Of a stretch of 64,000 nucleotides of DNA, positions 34,521 through 42,192 are shown in pieces; within the stretch, counting starts at the first letter, position 1, and each line of letters begins with the position of its first letter. Source of the stretch: Rhizobium freirei PRF 81 (GTDB lineage Bacteria > Pseudomonadota > Alphaproteobacteria > Rhizobiales > Rhizobiaceae); NCBI RefSeq assembly GCF_000359745.1, contig NZ_AQHN01000077.1:1-64000 (forward strand). The letters are read 5' to 3'. A program made the position numbers and the translations under genes. Below the pieces are notes generated by a model, which was not told the DNA's origin, searched no databases, and saw only the letters and a list, made by a program, of their open reading frames with translations.

Positions 34521-35030
34521 TCACATCCAGTGCTTCCCTTCGGTGCGCAGGAAGTGCAGCAGGTCCAGCACCAGCGACGGTTTGCCCATCGATGTCAGGA
34601 TCATGTGGCACTGACCGCGGTGGTGGGTGTGGTGGTTGAACATATGTGATACCGCCAGATGCAGGGGAACGGTAATGGCGCCTGGTCGCAGGATCGAAGT
34701 ATAGGTAATGTCGGTGGCCAGAGCACCGGCATCGAGCGTTTCCGCCCAGGCGATGATGTTTTGATCCTCCGCCTCGCGCGCTGCGCGAAGCCCTTCGAGA
34801 TCGTAATGCAGGACGACATCAAGTGATGCCGGCACTTCGCCGGTGCCGTTGAAACGATGCATCCACAACCGGTCCGCTATCAGCAGATGGTTCAGCGTTT
34901 CGTGGAGCGAACCAAAGAAGGCGCCGCGGTTTTCGTTAAATTCGGCATCGCTGAGATCAACTGCCGCATTGTAGACCTGAACATTGGCCCAGCGATTGTA
35001 ATCGGCGAGCATCCTGAAATGTTTGAGCAT
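34521..35030 (-). CDS. DinB/YfiT-family putative metalloenzyme
   Basis: 169-residue four-helix-bundle protein. DinB features are visible: MLKHFRMLADYNRWANVQVYNA at the start, LNHLLIADRLWMHRF (first metal-binding His) and the HLAVSHMFNHHTHHRGQCHMIL helix with the other His ligands. The family includes thiol-dependent transferases and damage-induced proteins; the substrate here is unknown. Start at 35030; an upstream ATG at 35078 would add 16 residues with no family support. Divergent from ndk. Confidence 0.82.
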   Translation of the reverse strand: MLKHFRMLADYNRWANVQVYNAAVDLSDAEFNENRGAFFGSLHETLNHLLIADRLWMHRFNGTGEVPASLDVVLHYDLEGLRAAREAEDQNIIAWAETLDAGALATDITYTSILRPGAITVPLHLAVSHMFNHHTHHRGQCHMILTSMGKPSLVLDLLHFLRTEGKHWM

Positions 35031-35222
35031 ATGGCTTCTCCTCCATGGTGATGATGATGTTATCGCGAAGTTCGGCAATGGACAGCCGCTTCATCGCCCG
35101 GTCGATCGCGAATCGGCCGCGCGGACTGTGACAGCAGCGTGAAATTGGGCGATCCCCCTTGTTTTCGGGCTTTGAGGCAGGTAAACACCGCCCACTTTTC
35201 TCTGATTACAAGGAACGGACCC

Positions 35223-35645
35223 ATGGCGATTGAACGTACTTTCTCGATGATCAAGCCGGATGCGACGAAGCGCAACCTGACCGGCGCTATCACCAAGGTT
35301 TTTGAAGACAACGGCCTGCGCGTCATCGCCTCCAAGCGCGTCTGGATGAGCAAGCGCGAAGCCGAAGGCTTCTACGCCGTTCACAAGGAACGTCCGTTCT
35401 TCGGCGAGCTCGTTGAAGGCATGACCTCCGGCCCGACCATCGTTCAGGTCCTCGAAGGCGAAAACGCCATCCTGAAGAACCGCGAAATCATGGGCGCGAC
35501 CAACCCGGCCAACGCTGACGAAGGCACGATCCGCAAGACCTTCGCCCTGTCGATCGGCGAAAACTCCGTTCACGGCTCCGACGCTCCGGAAACGGCTGCT
35601 GTCGAAATCGCCTACTGGTTCTCCGAAACCGAAATCGTCGGCTGA
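35223..35645 (+). CDS. ndk: Nucleoside diphosphate kinase
   Basis: Balances nucleoside triphosphate pools through a phosphohistidine intermediate. 140 residues, exactly the usual length. ERTFSMIKPDATKRNL, the substrate region EGMTSGPTIVQVLEGENAI and the active-site NSVHGSDAPETAAVEIAYWF (phospho-His in NSVHGSD) are conserved. ATG at 35223 has AAGGAACGG upstream; in-frame codons farther 5' are not family-like. A strong terminator follows. Confidence 0.97.
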   Translation: MAIERTFSMIKPDATKRNLTGAITKVFEDNGLRVIASKRVWMSKREAEGFYAVHKERPFFGELVEGMTSGPTIVQVLEGENAILKNREIMGATNPANADEGTIRKTFALSIGENSVHGSDAPETAAVEIAYWFSETEIVG

Positions 35646-35689
35646 ATTAGCCTTTCAGCTTCAGCGCTGAACGAATTGAATTGACTCTG

Positions 35690-35718
35690 AAAAAGCCGGG
35701 ATCGCATCCCGGCTTTTT
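35690..35718. terminator. Terminator of ndk
   Basis: AAAAAGCCGGGAT (35690-35702) pairs perfectly with ATCCCGGCTTTTT (35706-35718) around a 3-nt loop, with a T-run on the plus strand. The A-tract on the left side would also allow termination on the minus strand. Confidence 0.88.
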
Positions 35719-35739
35719 TCGTTGCAGATGTAAGGACCT

Positions 35740-35765
35740 CCCTCTCCCCGCGGGCGGGGAGAGGG
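35740..35765. repeat. CCCTCTCCCCGC inverted-repeat hairpin
   Basis: 12-bp perfect arms (35740-35751 and 35754-35765) around GG. A related shorter unit with the same CCTCTCCCCGC left side lies at 58380-58406. Likely a dispersed intergenic repeat. It lies 60 bp past the minus-strand lipoprotein stop and just after the ndk terminator. Confidence 0.6.
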
Positions 35766-35826
35766 GACTATCCCGCAAACACCGCCTTCAAAGCCAAAAA
35801 ATATGTCTAGGCACTCGCCGCTGCCT

Positions 35827-36348
35827 TCATGCCGGGCAGGCGGTGTCATGTCCATAATCGGCGCTGCCGTCGCTCTTGAAGACATCCGGATTGGCCGTGT
35901 AGACCGGCCCGACGACGAGCGGCTTCGTCGGCAATACGGTCTGGTCGAGATCGGATTTGACCTCGGTCTTGATGGTCTGGATCGTCTTGTCGCTGGCATC
36001 CACCAGCCTGATCGAGACGGAGTAGGGGCGATCCTTGCGCACGCAGCGCAGATCCGGGCTTTCGAGCGTGATCTTTTCCCAGAAGGAGTAGATCTTCTCG
36101 TGGATCACCAGTGGATCGCCGCCGGCAGGATTTTCGAATTCCGCAACCGCCGTTGTTCCTTCGGGGATCGGGGCGATCTTTTTAAGCGTGATCATATAGG
36201 TCGCGCTCGCCACGCGATAGTTGAACACGAAGATCCGGCCGGTGAGCTGGGTCGGGCCTTCATCGTCCTTCCTCTGGCAGCCGGCGAGCGTCAGGCTGGT
36301 GATTATCCCGACGCTGATCGTTGTCAGTATGATGCTTCGCATTGTCAT
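35827..36348 (-). CDS. Predicted lipoprotein of unknown function
   Basis: 173-residue exported protein. The N-terminal hydrophobic stretch ends in a lipobox LTLAGC (Cys about 23), so it should be lipid-anchored. The rest is beta-rich with no family I recognise (GRIFVFNYRVASATYMITLKK, PLVIHEKIYSFWEKITLE). Two further cysteines (RCV and the terminal TACPA) could form a disulfide. The ATG overlaps the stop of the CGNR regulator (ATGA), so the two genes are translationally coupled. An ATG at 36342 is an alternative start. Confidence 0.7.
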   Translation of the reverse strand: MTMRSIILTTISVGIITSLTLAGCQRKDDEGPTQLTGRIFVFNYRVASATYMITLKKIAPIPEGTTAVAEFENPAGGDPLVIHEKIYSFWEKITLESPDLRCVRKDRPYSVSIRLVDASDKTIQTIKTEVKSDLDQTVLPTKPLVVGPVYTANPDVFKSDGSADYGHDTACPA

Positions 36349-36893
36349 GGCGCCGTCTCCTCCTTCTTGCGCCGGTAGTGCCGGCTGGCTTTGGCGCGGT
36401 TGCCGCAGACCGCCATGTCGCACCAGGCGCGGCTTTTGTTCTTGCTGCGGTCGATGAAGAGCCAGCCGCAGTTGCGGCATATTTTCATCCGTTCCGGATC
36501 GGGCATGGCGATGAGGCGCAGCGTCGAATGCACCGTCGCAGCATCAAGCCCGCCGGCTGCGGCGCGCTTCAGCACCTTCGCCAATGCGGCAAGCAGATCG
36601 GCAAGAAGCAGCTCTGCGGCCTCGCCCAGAACGCGCGCCCGGAAGTAGCGGTCGATCGTCTCGCGCATCGTGATGAAGTCGGCCCTGTTTTCCCGCTGCA
36701 CCGGCAGGATATCGCCGAAAAGCGCCCGTTCGGCGCAGAAATTAGCGGCCGCCTTCGGGAAGCTTTCCATCTGCCCCGCCGTCTCGAAACGGTCGATCCG
36801 GCGCTCGTCGTCATGGCGCAGGATCACGCTGTTGGCGACATCGAGCGCCAGCGCGCCTCCGGAAAAACGATGTGGGGTCCAGGAAAAGCTCAT
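36345..36893 (-). CDS. CGNR zinc-finger / ABATE-domain transcriptional regulator
   Basis: 182-residue predicted regulator. The N-terminal ABATE domain (about residues 1-130) starts with the typical SGGALALDVANSV, and the C-terminal CGNR zinc finger has ligands C139, C142 (CRNC), C158 and C163 (CDMAVCGNR), followed by a basic tail RHYRRKKEE. Members are described as putative stress-induced regulators; the effectors are unknown. It is coupled to the downstream lipoprotein gene and divergent from a LivH-type permease. A 28-bp palindrome lies 12 bp before its start, a natural place for autoregulation. Confidence 0.85.
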   Translation of the reverse strand: MSFSWTPHRFSGGALALDVANSVILRHDDERRIDRFETAGQMESFPKAAANFCAERALFGDILPVQRENRADFITMRETIDRYFRARVLGEAAELLLADLLAALAKVLKRAAAGGLDAATVHSTLRLIAMPDPERMKICRNCGWLFIDRSKNKSRAWCDMAVCGNRAKASRHYRRKKEETAP

Positions 36894-36904
36894 GGCGAAA
36901 ATTA

Positions 36905-36932
36905 TAACTGGTAAAATTCATTTTGCCAGTTA
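36905..36932. promoter_or_regulatory. 28-bp palindrome between CGNR regulator and permease
   Basis: TAACTGGTAAAAT (36905-36917) and ATTTTGCCAGTTA (36920-36932) are 13-bp inverted arms with one mismatch (T-G) and a 2-bp spacer. It sits in the 66-bp gap between the two divergent starts, in AT-rich DNA that must contain both promoters. A further partial copy (GCTAGTT) lies at 36939-36945. Probable operator for a dimeric regulator. Confidence 0.7.
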
Positions 36933-36959
36933 CTATTTGCTAGTTCTTCGGAGGGGTGG

Positions 36960-37856
36960 ATGGCCTATCTTCTGCAGCAATTGGCGAATGCCGTTCCGAT
37001 AGCTGCACTCTATGCGGCGCTGGCCTTCGGCTATTCCATCGCGTTCGGAGTGATGAAGCGGGCCGACATCACCTATGGCGCGCTGTTCGCCTTTGCCGGC
37101 CAGATGCTCGTGCTCTTTACCGATGTCGGCTACACGAGAATGTATCTGATCTTGCCGGCGGCTTTCACCTTCGGCGCCATCGTCGCCGTCAGCTATACGC
37201 TCGGCACCAGCTTTCTCGTCGGCCGGGCGATCATGCTGCCGCTGTCGCGGAAATCGCCGAACACCGTCATCGTCGCCGCGCTGGGCGTGATGATCATCCT
37301 GATGGAAACCGCGCGGCTTGCCTCCAATACACGCGGCATCTGGCTGCCGCCCCTTCTGAACGACGCGATCGTCTTCTGGGATAATGACGGCTTCCGGGTG
37401 ACACTGACGGAAATCCAGCTGCTGAATACGGCGCTGATGCTCCTTGTCATCCTCGCAGGCGCCTTTGTCCTCAGATGTACGGGATGGGGGCGAATCTGGC
37501 GGGCGGTGACCGATGACGTGCTTGCCGCCGAGCTCTGCGGTACGAGCGCCAATCGCGTCTTTCTGCTCGCCTATGTCGCGTCCGCGCTGGTTGCGACCAT
37601 CTGCGGCCTGCTGGCCACGTCCTACTACGGAACGATGGATTTCGGGGCAGGGCTGATGTTCGGGCTCAAGGTGCTGATGATCGCCGCGGTCGGCGGCTAT
37701 TCCGACCCTTTGAAGTCGGCGGGTGGCGCGGCACTTCTTGGTCTCTCAGAGACCATGTGGGGCGCTTACGGCCCGTTCCTGTGGCGAGACTTCGTCATGT
37801 TCTCGGTGCTCGTGCTGTTGCTGGTGCTGAGCCGGCGGGAAAGGGTGGTGCCCTGA
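36960..37856 (+). CDS. LivH-type branched-chain amino acid ABC permease (orphan)
   Basis: 298-residue membrane protein aligned in my reading with E. coli LivH from end to end: MAYLLQQLANAVPIAALYAALAFGYSIAFGVM at the start, the EAA-like cytoplasmic loop GWGRIWRAVTDDVLAAELCGT, and FGLKVLMIAAVGGYSDPLKSAGGAALLGL near the end. About eight helices. LivH normally works with LivM, two ATPases and a binding protein; none is adjacent, so this subunit is an orphan or pairs with distant components. The start is ATG at 36960 with GGAGGGG before it. Ends 3 bp from the convergent moaE. Confidence 0.85.
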   Translation: MAYLLQQLANAVPIAALYAALAFGYSIAFGVMKRADITYGALFAFAGQMLVLFTDVGYTRMYLILPAAFTFGAIVAVSYTLGTSFLVGRAIMLPLSRKSPNTVIVAALGVMIILMETARLASNTRGIWLPPLLNDAIVFWDNDGFRVTLTEIQLLNTALMLLVILAGAFVLRCTGWGRIWRAVTDDVLAAELCGTSANRVFLLAYVASALVATICGLLATSYYGTMDFGAGLMFGLKVLMIAAVGGYSDPLKSAGGAALLGLSETMWGAYGPFLWRDFVMFSVLVLLLVLSRRERVVP

Positions 37857-37859
37857 GGC

Positions 37860-38330
37860 TTATTTGTCCTCGGCCCATTTGGCGCGGGCTGCATCGTCGG
37901 CATCCTTGGCCGAAACCCAGCCGCCTTCCGCACCGTCTTTGCCATGTTCCTTCTTCCAGAACGGGGCGGAGGTTTTGAGGAAATCCATGACGAAATTGGC
38001 ACCGTCGAAAGCCGCTTGCCGATGGGGCGCAGCGGCGATGACGAGCACGATGTTCTCGCCGGGCGCAATCTTGCCGTAGCGATGGATGGCCGTCAGGCCG
38101 AGAAGCTCGAAGCGCTCGATGGCGAGATTGGCAATGCGGCCGATCTCTGCCTCCGCCATGCCGGGATAATGTTCGAGTTCGAGCGCTCCGAGCGTGCCGC
38201 CTTCATCGCGGCAAAGCCCGGAGAAAGTGACGACGGCGCCGATATCGTGCCGCCCGTTCGTCAGCCGGTCGATTTCCGTCTGAAGATCTAAATCCTCGCG
38301 TTGAACGCGGACAAGCGGCTGTACGCTCAT
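37860..38330 (-). CDS. moaE: Molybdopterin synthase catalytic subunit MoaE
   Basis: Large subunit of molybdopterin synthase, which inserts two sulfurs from MoaD thiocarboxylate into precursor Z. 156 residues. Recognisable: GAVVTFSGLCRDEG, LELEHYPGMAEAEIGRIANLA, RYGKIAPGENIVLVIAAAPHRQAAFDGANFVMDFLKTSAPFWKKE (catalytic Lys region). It follows moaD by 4 bp. The product serves Mo-enzymes such as the oxidoreductase at 46.7 kb. Confidence 0.95.
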   Translation of the reverse strand: MSVQPLVRVQREDLDLQTEIDRLTNGRHDIGAVVTFSGLCRDEGGTLGALELEHYPGMAEAEIGRIANLAIERFELLGLTAIHRYGKIAPGENIVLVIAAAPHRQAAFDGANFVMDFLKTSAPFWKKEHGKDGAEGGWVSAKDADDAARAKWAEDK

Positions 38331-38334
38331 CAGC

Positions 38335-38592
38335 TTACCCTCCGGTCATCGGCGGGAAGAGCCCGATCTCCCGCGCCCCGGCGATCGGCTCGTCGTGATC
38401 GGCATGTTCCATATTGATGGCGACCCGGATCGCCTGAGGGAATTGAAGTGCAGCCTCGTATTCTTCGCCCAAGCCCTTCAAATGACTCAGGAGATCGCCG
38501 ACGGTCACGACATCGGCCGGAAGGGAAATCTCCTCTTCGGCTTTGCCGATCCGCTCACGCACCCAGGCGAAATAGACGAGCTTGGTCATCAT
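38335..38592 (-). CDS. moaD: Molybdopterin synthase sulfur carrier subunit MoaD
   Basis: Ubiquitin-like sulfur carrier of 85 residues. It ends in the required double glycine (LFPPMTGG), the site of thiocarboxylation. LVYFAWVRERIGKAEEEISLP is typical. The start overlaps the pgsA stop; two adjacent ATGs (38592 and 38589) are possible. Order pgsA-moaD-moaE is common in rhizobia. Confidence 0.94.
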   Translation of the reverse strand: MMTKLVYFAWVRERIGKAEEEISLPADVVTVGDLLSHLKGLGEEYEAALQFPQAIRVAINMEHADHDEPIAGAREIGLFPPMTGG

Positions 38593-39176
38593 TCTTCATC
38601 CACGACATGCTTCAGCCCGGCGCGGAAATAATCGTAGCCGGTATAGATGGTCAAAAGCGCCGCGATCCAGAGCAGGCCGATGCCCATCTCCGTCGTATAA
38701 GGTAGCACCTTGTCGCCCGCCGGCCCAGCCAGCAGGAAGGCGATGGCCACGAGCTGGGCGGTCGTCTTCCATTTCGCGATGCGGGTCACGGGAACGCTGA
38801 CCTTCAGGGCCGCCAGATATTCGCGCAGGCCCGAGACCAGGATTTCACGGCAGAGGATGATGATGGCTGCCCAGAGCGACCAGCCGGCAATGGTGCCGTC
38901 GGCGGCCACCAGCAGCAGGATCGCGGAGACCAGCAGCTTGTCGGCAATCGGATCGAGCATGCGGCCGATATTCGAGGTCTGGTTCCAGATGCGCGCGAGG
39001 TAGCCGTCGAGGAAATCGGTGAGCGAGGCGATGACGAAGATCCACAGCGCGACCCAGCGCGCGAAATCGGAACCTTCCAGCTTGCCTTCGATGAAGAAGC
39101 ACAAAACGATCAGGGGTACGCAGAGAATGCGGCCGTAGGTGAGCAGATTGGGAATGCTGTAAGCGCGCGAAGCCAT
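38589..39176 (-). CDS. pgsA: CDP-diacylglycerol-glycerol-3-phosphate 3-phosphatidyltransferase
   Basis: Inner-membrane enzyme that makes phosphatidylglycerol phosphate for PG and cardiolipin. 195 residues with four to six helices. The CDP-alcohol phosphotransferase motif is complete: D54 and D57 (TDFLDGYLAR), G, D75 and D79 (GRMLDPIADK). The N-terminus IPNLLTYGRILCVPLIV is typical of PgsA. It lies downstream of uvrC, a linkage also seen in E. coli (uvrC-pgsA), with a 209-bp gap holding a palindrome. Confidence 0.95.
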   Translation of the reverse strand: MASRAYSIPNLLTYGRILCVPLIVLCFFIEGKLEGSDFARWVALWIFVIASLTDFLDGYLARIWNQTSNIGRMLDPIADKLLVSAILLLVAADGTIAGWSLWAAIIILCREILVSGLREYLAALKVSVPVTRIAKWKTTAQLVAIAFLLAGPAGDKVLPYTTEMGIGLLWIAALLTIYTGYDYFRAGLKHVVDEE

Positions 39177-39266
39177 GGAAATCGTTTCGTCTCGTTTGTC
39201 TCTGCGGTCTCGGTGAGCCTCTATTCAAGTCTCATCTCGTCCCAGCCATTTGATTGAGCGTGACCT

Positions 39267-39298
39267 GGTCCAAAAACCGCTCCGCGCTTTTTGGGGCC
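39267..39298. repeat. Palindrome between uvrC and pgsA
   Basis: GGTCCAAAAA (39267-39276) pairs with TTTTTGGGGCC (39288-39298) with one wobble and one bulged G. The GGCCCCAAAAAG...CATGGCC style resembles another class of rhizobial intergenic palindromes. It could act as a weak terminator for uvrC on the minus strand. Confidence 0.5.
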
Positions 39299-39385
39299 AT
39301 GCCTAGATGATGGTTTGACTAGCTTATCGTCAACATTGTTTCTGTTTTTTCACCGCTATTGCGTGGAATTTGCGACCGGGATTTT

Positions 39386-41428
39386 CTATTTCGCGGCGTC
39401 TTCATGAAAATGGTTATAGACCTGCCGAGCCACACCCTCCGATATGCCTTCCACGGCCATCAGATCGGAGAGCGCGGCGCGCGAAACGGCCTTGGCGGTG
39501 CCGAAATGCTGCAGCAATGCCCGCTTGCGCGAAGGCCCGATGCCACCGATCTCGTCGAGAGGGTTCTTCACCATCTCCTTCTTGCGCCGGGCGCGATGCG
39601 AGCCGATGGCAAAGCGGTGGGCTTCGTCGCGCATGCGCTGGATGAAATAGAGTACCGGATCGCGCGGCGGCAGCGTGAAACTTTCGCGCGAAGGGGCGAA
39701 GAAGCGCTCGCGCCCGGCATCGCGATCGACACCCTTGGCGACGCCGATGGCGATGACGCTGTCGGTGATTCCCAGTTCCTCGAGAATGGCGCGCACGGCC
39801 GTCATCTGCCCCTGGCCGCCGTCGATGAGGATGATGTCGGGCCAGGCGGGGAAGGGCTGGTCGGCCGCATCGGCTCCGGCAGACTCAACGGCAATAGTGC
39901 GGTCGGGCTTTCCCTCTTCCTTCAGCAGCCGCGAGAAGCGACGGGTCATGACTTCGCGCATCATGCCGAAATCGTCGCCGGGCGTGATGTCGGTCGATTT
40001 GATGTTGAACTTGCGATACTGGCCTTTGACGAAACCTTCCGGCCCGGCCACGACCATGCCGCCCACGGCATTTGTCCCCATGATGTGGGAGTTATCGTAG
40101 ATCTCGATGCGCTGCGGCACGTAGGGAAGCTGGAATGTTTCCTTGAACCCTTCGAGCAGCCGCGATTGCGAGGCCGTCTCCGCCAGCTTGCGGCCATGCG
40201 CCTCGCGGGCATTGGCGACGACATGATCGACCAGATCGCGCTTCTCGCCGCGCTGTGGCACCAGGATCGCCACCTTATGTCCAGCCTTCTCGCCGAGCGC
40301 TGCTGCAAGCAGATCGATTTCCTCGACCGTCTCCGAAAGCAGGATCTGACGCGGCACCGGCTTGTCGTCGTAGAATTGCGCCAGGAAGGCATTCAGTACT
40401 TCAGCGCCCGAGAGCGACGGATCGGCCTTCGGGAAATAGGCGCGGTTACCCCAGTTCTGCCCGGTGCGGAAGAAGAAGACCTGAATACAGGAAATGCCGC
40501 CCTCGTGGTGGATGGCGAAGACGTCGGCCTCCTCGACGCCGGCCGGGTTGATGCCCTGGTGGCTCTGCACATGCGAAAGCGCAGCCAGCCGGTCGCGAAA
40601 GACAGCGGCGCGCTCGAAATCGAGATCCTCGGCGGCGGCGTTCATCGCCTCGGCCATATGCGCCTTGACGTTCTGGCTCTTGCCGGAGAGGAAGTCCTTC
40701 GCCTCCTGCACAAGTTCCGCATAGCCCGCATCGCTGATCTCATGCGTGCAGGGCCCGGAACAGCGCTTGATCTGGTAGAGCAGACAGGGGCGGGTGCGTG
40801 TCTCGAAGACGCTGTCGGCACAGGTGCGGATCAGGAATGCGCGCTGCAGCGAATTGATGGTACGGCCGACGGCACCCGCCGAGGCGAAGGGGCCGAAATA
40901 ATCGCCTTTGCGGGCGCGAGCGCCGCGATGCTTGAAGATGGCCGGCGCGCGCTGATCGCCCGTGATCAGAATATAAGGAAACGACTTGTCGTCCCGCAGC
41001 AGCACATTGAAGCGCGGCCGCAAGCGCTTGATCAGATTCGCTTCCAGCAGCAGCGCTTCCGTCTCCGTGCGGGTGGTCACGAATTCCATATTGGCGGTTT
41101 CACGCACCATGCGGGCGATGCGGTTGGAATGAACCCGGCCCATCGCATAATTGGCGACGCGCTTCTTCAGGTTCCGCGCCTTGCCGACATAAAGCACGTC
41201 GCCTGCTTCGTTGAACATGCGGTAGACGCCGGGATTGTTCGGCAGCCGCTTGACGAATTCGGCGATGAGTTCCGCGCCGCGAAGCCCGGTCTCGTTCTTG
41301 CCGCCCTCGTTCCAGTCGACGGGCGCAACGGGGGAGGCGGCGGCATCGCCCTCCACCTCGATGTCGTCTTCCATGTCTTCCGATTCGTCGTAGAGAATGC
41401 CGCCGTCAGGCAGCTTTCGTCCATTCAT
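39386..41428 (-). CDS. uvrC: Excinuclease ABC subunit C
   Basis: Nuclease of nucleotide excision repair that makes both incisions around a lesion. 680 residues. An acidic N-terminal extension (EDMEDDIEVEGDAAAS) precedes the GIY-YIG nuclease domain (NNPGVYRMFNEAGDVLYVGKARNLKKRVANY, about 55-90). The UvrB-interacting UVR region (about 240), the RNase H-like endonuclease domain (IEIYDNSHIMGTN; DIILIDGGQGQM) and C-terminal helix-hairpin-helix repeats (IGPSRKRALLQHFG) follow. Its ATG overlaps the stop of the SDR gene upstream. Confidence 0.96.
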   Translation of the reverse strand: MNGRKLPDGGILYDESEDMEDDIEVEGDAAASPVAPVDWNEGGKNETGLRGAELIAEFVKRLPNNPGVYRMFNEAGDVLYVGKARNLKKRVANYAMGRVHSNRIARMVRETANMEFVTTRTETEALLLEANLIKRLRPRFNVLLRDDKSFPYILITGDQRAPAIFKHRGARARKGDYFGPFASAGAVGRTINSLQRAFLIRTCADSVFETRTRPCLLYQIKRCSGPCTHEISDAGYAELVQEAKDFLSGKSQNVKAHMAEAMNAAAEDLDFERAAVFRDRLAALSHVQSHQGINPAGVEEADVFAIHHEGGISCIQVFFFRTGQNWGNRAYFPKADPSLSGAEVLNAFLAQFYDDKPVPRQILLSETVEEIDLLAAALGEKAGHKVAILVPQRGEKRDLVDHVVANAREAHGRKLAETASQSRLLEGFKETFQLPYVPQRIEIYDNSHIMGTNAVGGMVVAGPEGFVKGQYRKFNIKSTDITPGDDFGMMREVMTRRFSRLLKEEGKPDRTIAVESAGADAADQPFPAWPDIILIDGGQGQMTAVRAILEELGITDSVIAIGVAKGVDRDAGRERFFAPSRESFTLPPRDPVLYFIQRMRDEAHRFAIGSHRARRKKEMVKNPLDEIGGIGPSRKRALLQHFGTAKAVSRAALSDLMAVEGISEGVARQVYNHFHEDAAK

Positions 41429-42192
41429 TCCGCACTCTCCGCCACATCGGGCGTTTCCCAGGCAAGATGCTGGCCGCCGTCGAGCGCTATCATTTGGCCC
41501 GTGATCGAGGGCGTGTCAAAAAGAAAGCGGACGGTGCGGCCGAATTCTTCGAGCCCCGGCGCCGCCTTCAATATGAGGCCGTCGATCTGCGCCTGAAAGT
41601 CCTCTTCCGTCTGCCGCACGCTGCGCACGGTTGGGCCGGGACCGATCGCATTGACACGGATGCGGGGAGCGAAGCTCTGCGCCATCGTCTGCGTAGCCGC
41701 CCAGAGTGCGGCCTTTGACAATGTATAGGAATAGAAGCGCGGGGTGAGCGCCCAGACCCGCTGGTCGATGATATTGACGATCAGCCCCGGATAGGGCTCT
41801 GGAAGCTGCCGCATGAAATCGGCAGCCAGAATCGACGGCGCGCGGACATGCACCGCGAAATGCGCCTCGAAGGCTTCGGCGTCGAACCGGTCGGCGGAAT
41901 CGCCGATGAAGGCCGAGGCATTGTTGACCAGCAGATCAAGCGGGCCGAGCGCATCGTTGACCTTTTTGACGAGGGTTGACGTCTCGTCCAAATTTTGCAG
42001 ATCGGCCTTGATCGCAATCGCCTTTCTGCCCCGTTGCTGCAATTTCGCCACAATCTCCGCAGCCTCGTCGAAGGACTTGTTAGCATGCAGCGCCACAGCG
42101 AAGCCGTTGGCCGACAAATCCTCGGCGATGGCACGGCCTATTCTTTTGGAGGCGCCCGTTATCAATGCCGCGCGTAGTTTTTCCTGGCTCAA
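41425..42192 (-). CDS. SDR oxidoreductase, pteridine-reductase-like
   Basis: 255-residue short-chain dehydrogenase. The cofactor motif reads TGASKRIG, which fits the TGX3RXG signature that separates pteridine reductases (PTR1/FolM) from ordinary TGxxxGIG SDRs. LLVNNAS, the active-site YSYTLSK, and a Pro-rich GLIVNIIDQRVWALTP stretch also fit this group. So it may reduce dihydrofolate or dihydrobiopterin; the family sign is seen, the substrate is inferred. The start is TTG at 42192 with AAGGCGA upstream; no in-frame ATG is available. It is coupled to uvrC (ATGA). Confidence 0.8.
   Translation of the reverse strand: MSQEKLRAALITGASKRIGRAIAEDLSANGFAVALHANKSFDEAAEIVAKLQQRGRKAIAIKADLQNLDETSTLVKKVNDALGPLDLLVNNASAFIGDSADRFDAEAFEAHFAVHVRAPSILAADFMRQLPEPYPGLIVNIIDQRVWALTPRFYSYTLSKAALWAATQTMAQSFAPRIRVNAIGPGPTVRSVRQTEEDFQAQIDGLILKAAPGLEEFGRTVRFLFDTPSITGQMIALDGGQHLAWETPDVAESAE

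Noticed and set aside
39359..41596. 745-codon plus-strand open frame opposite uvrC
   Set aside because: Covers uvrC in antisense, with biased composition and no recognisable motif. UvrC domains are complete on the minus strand.
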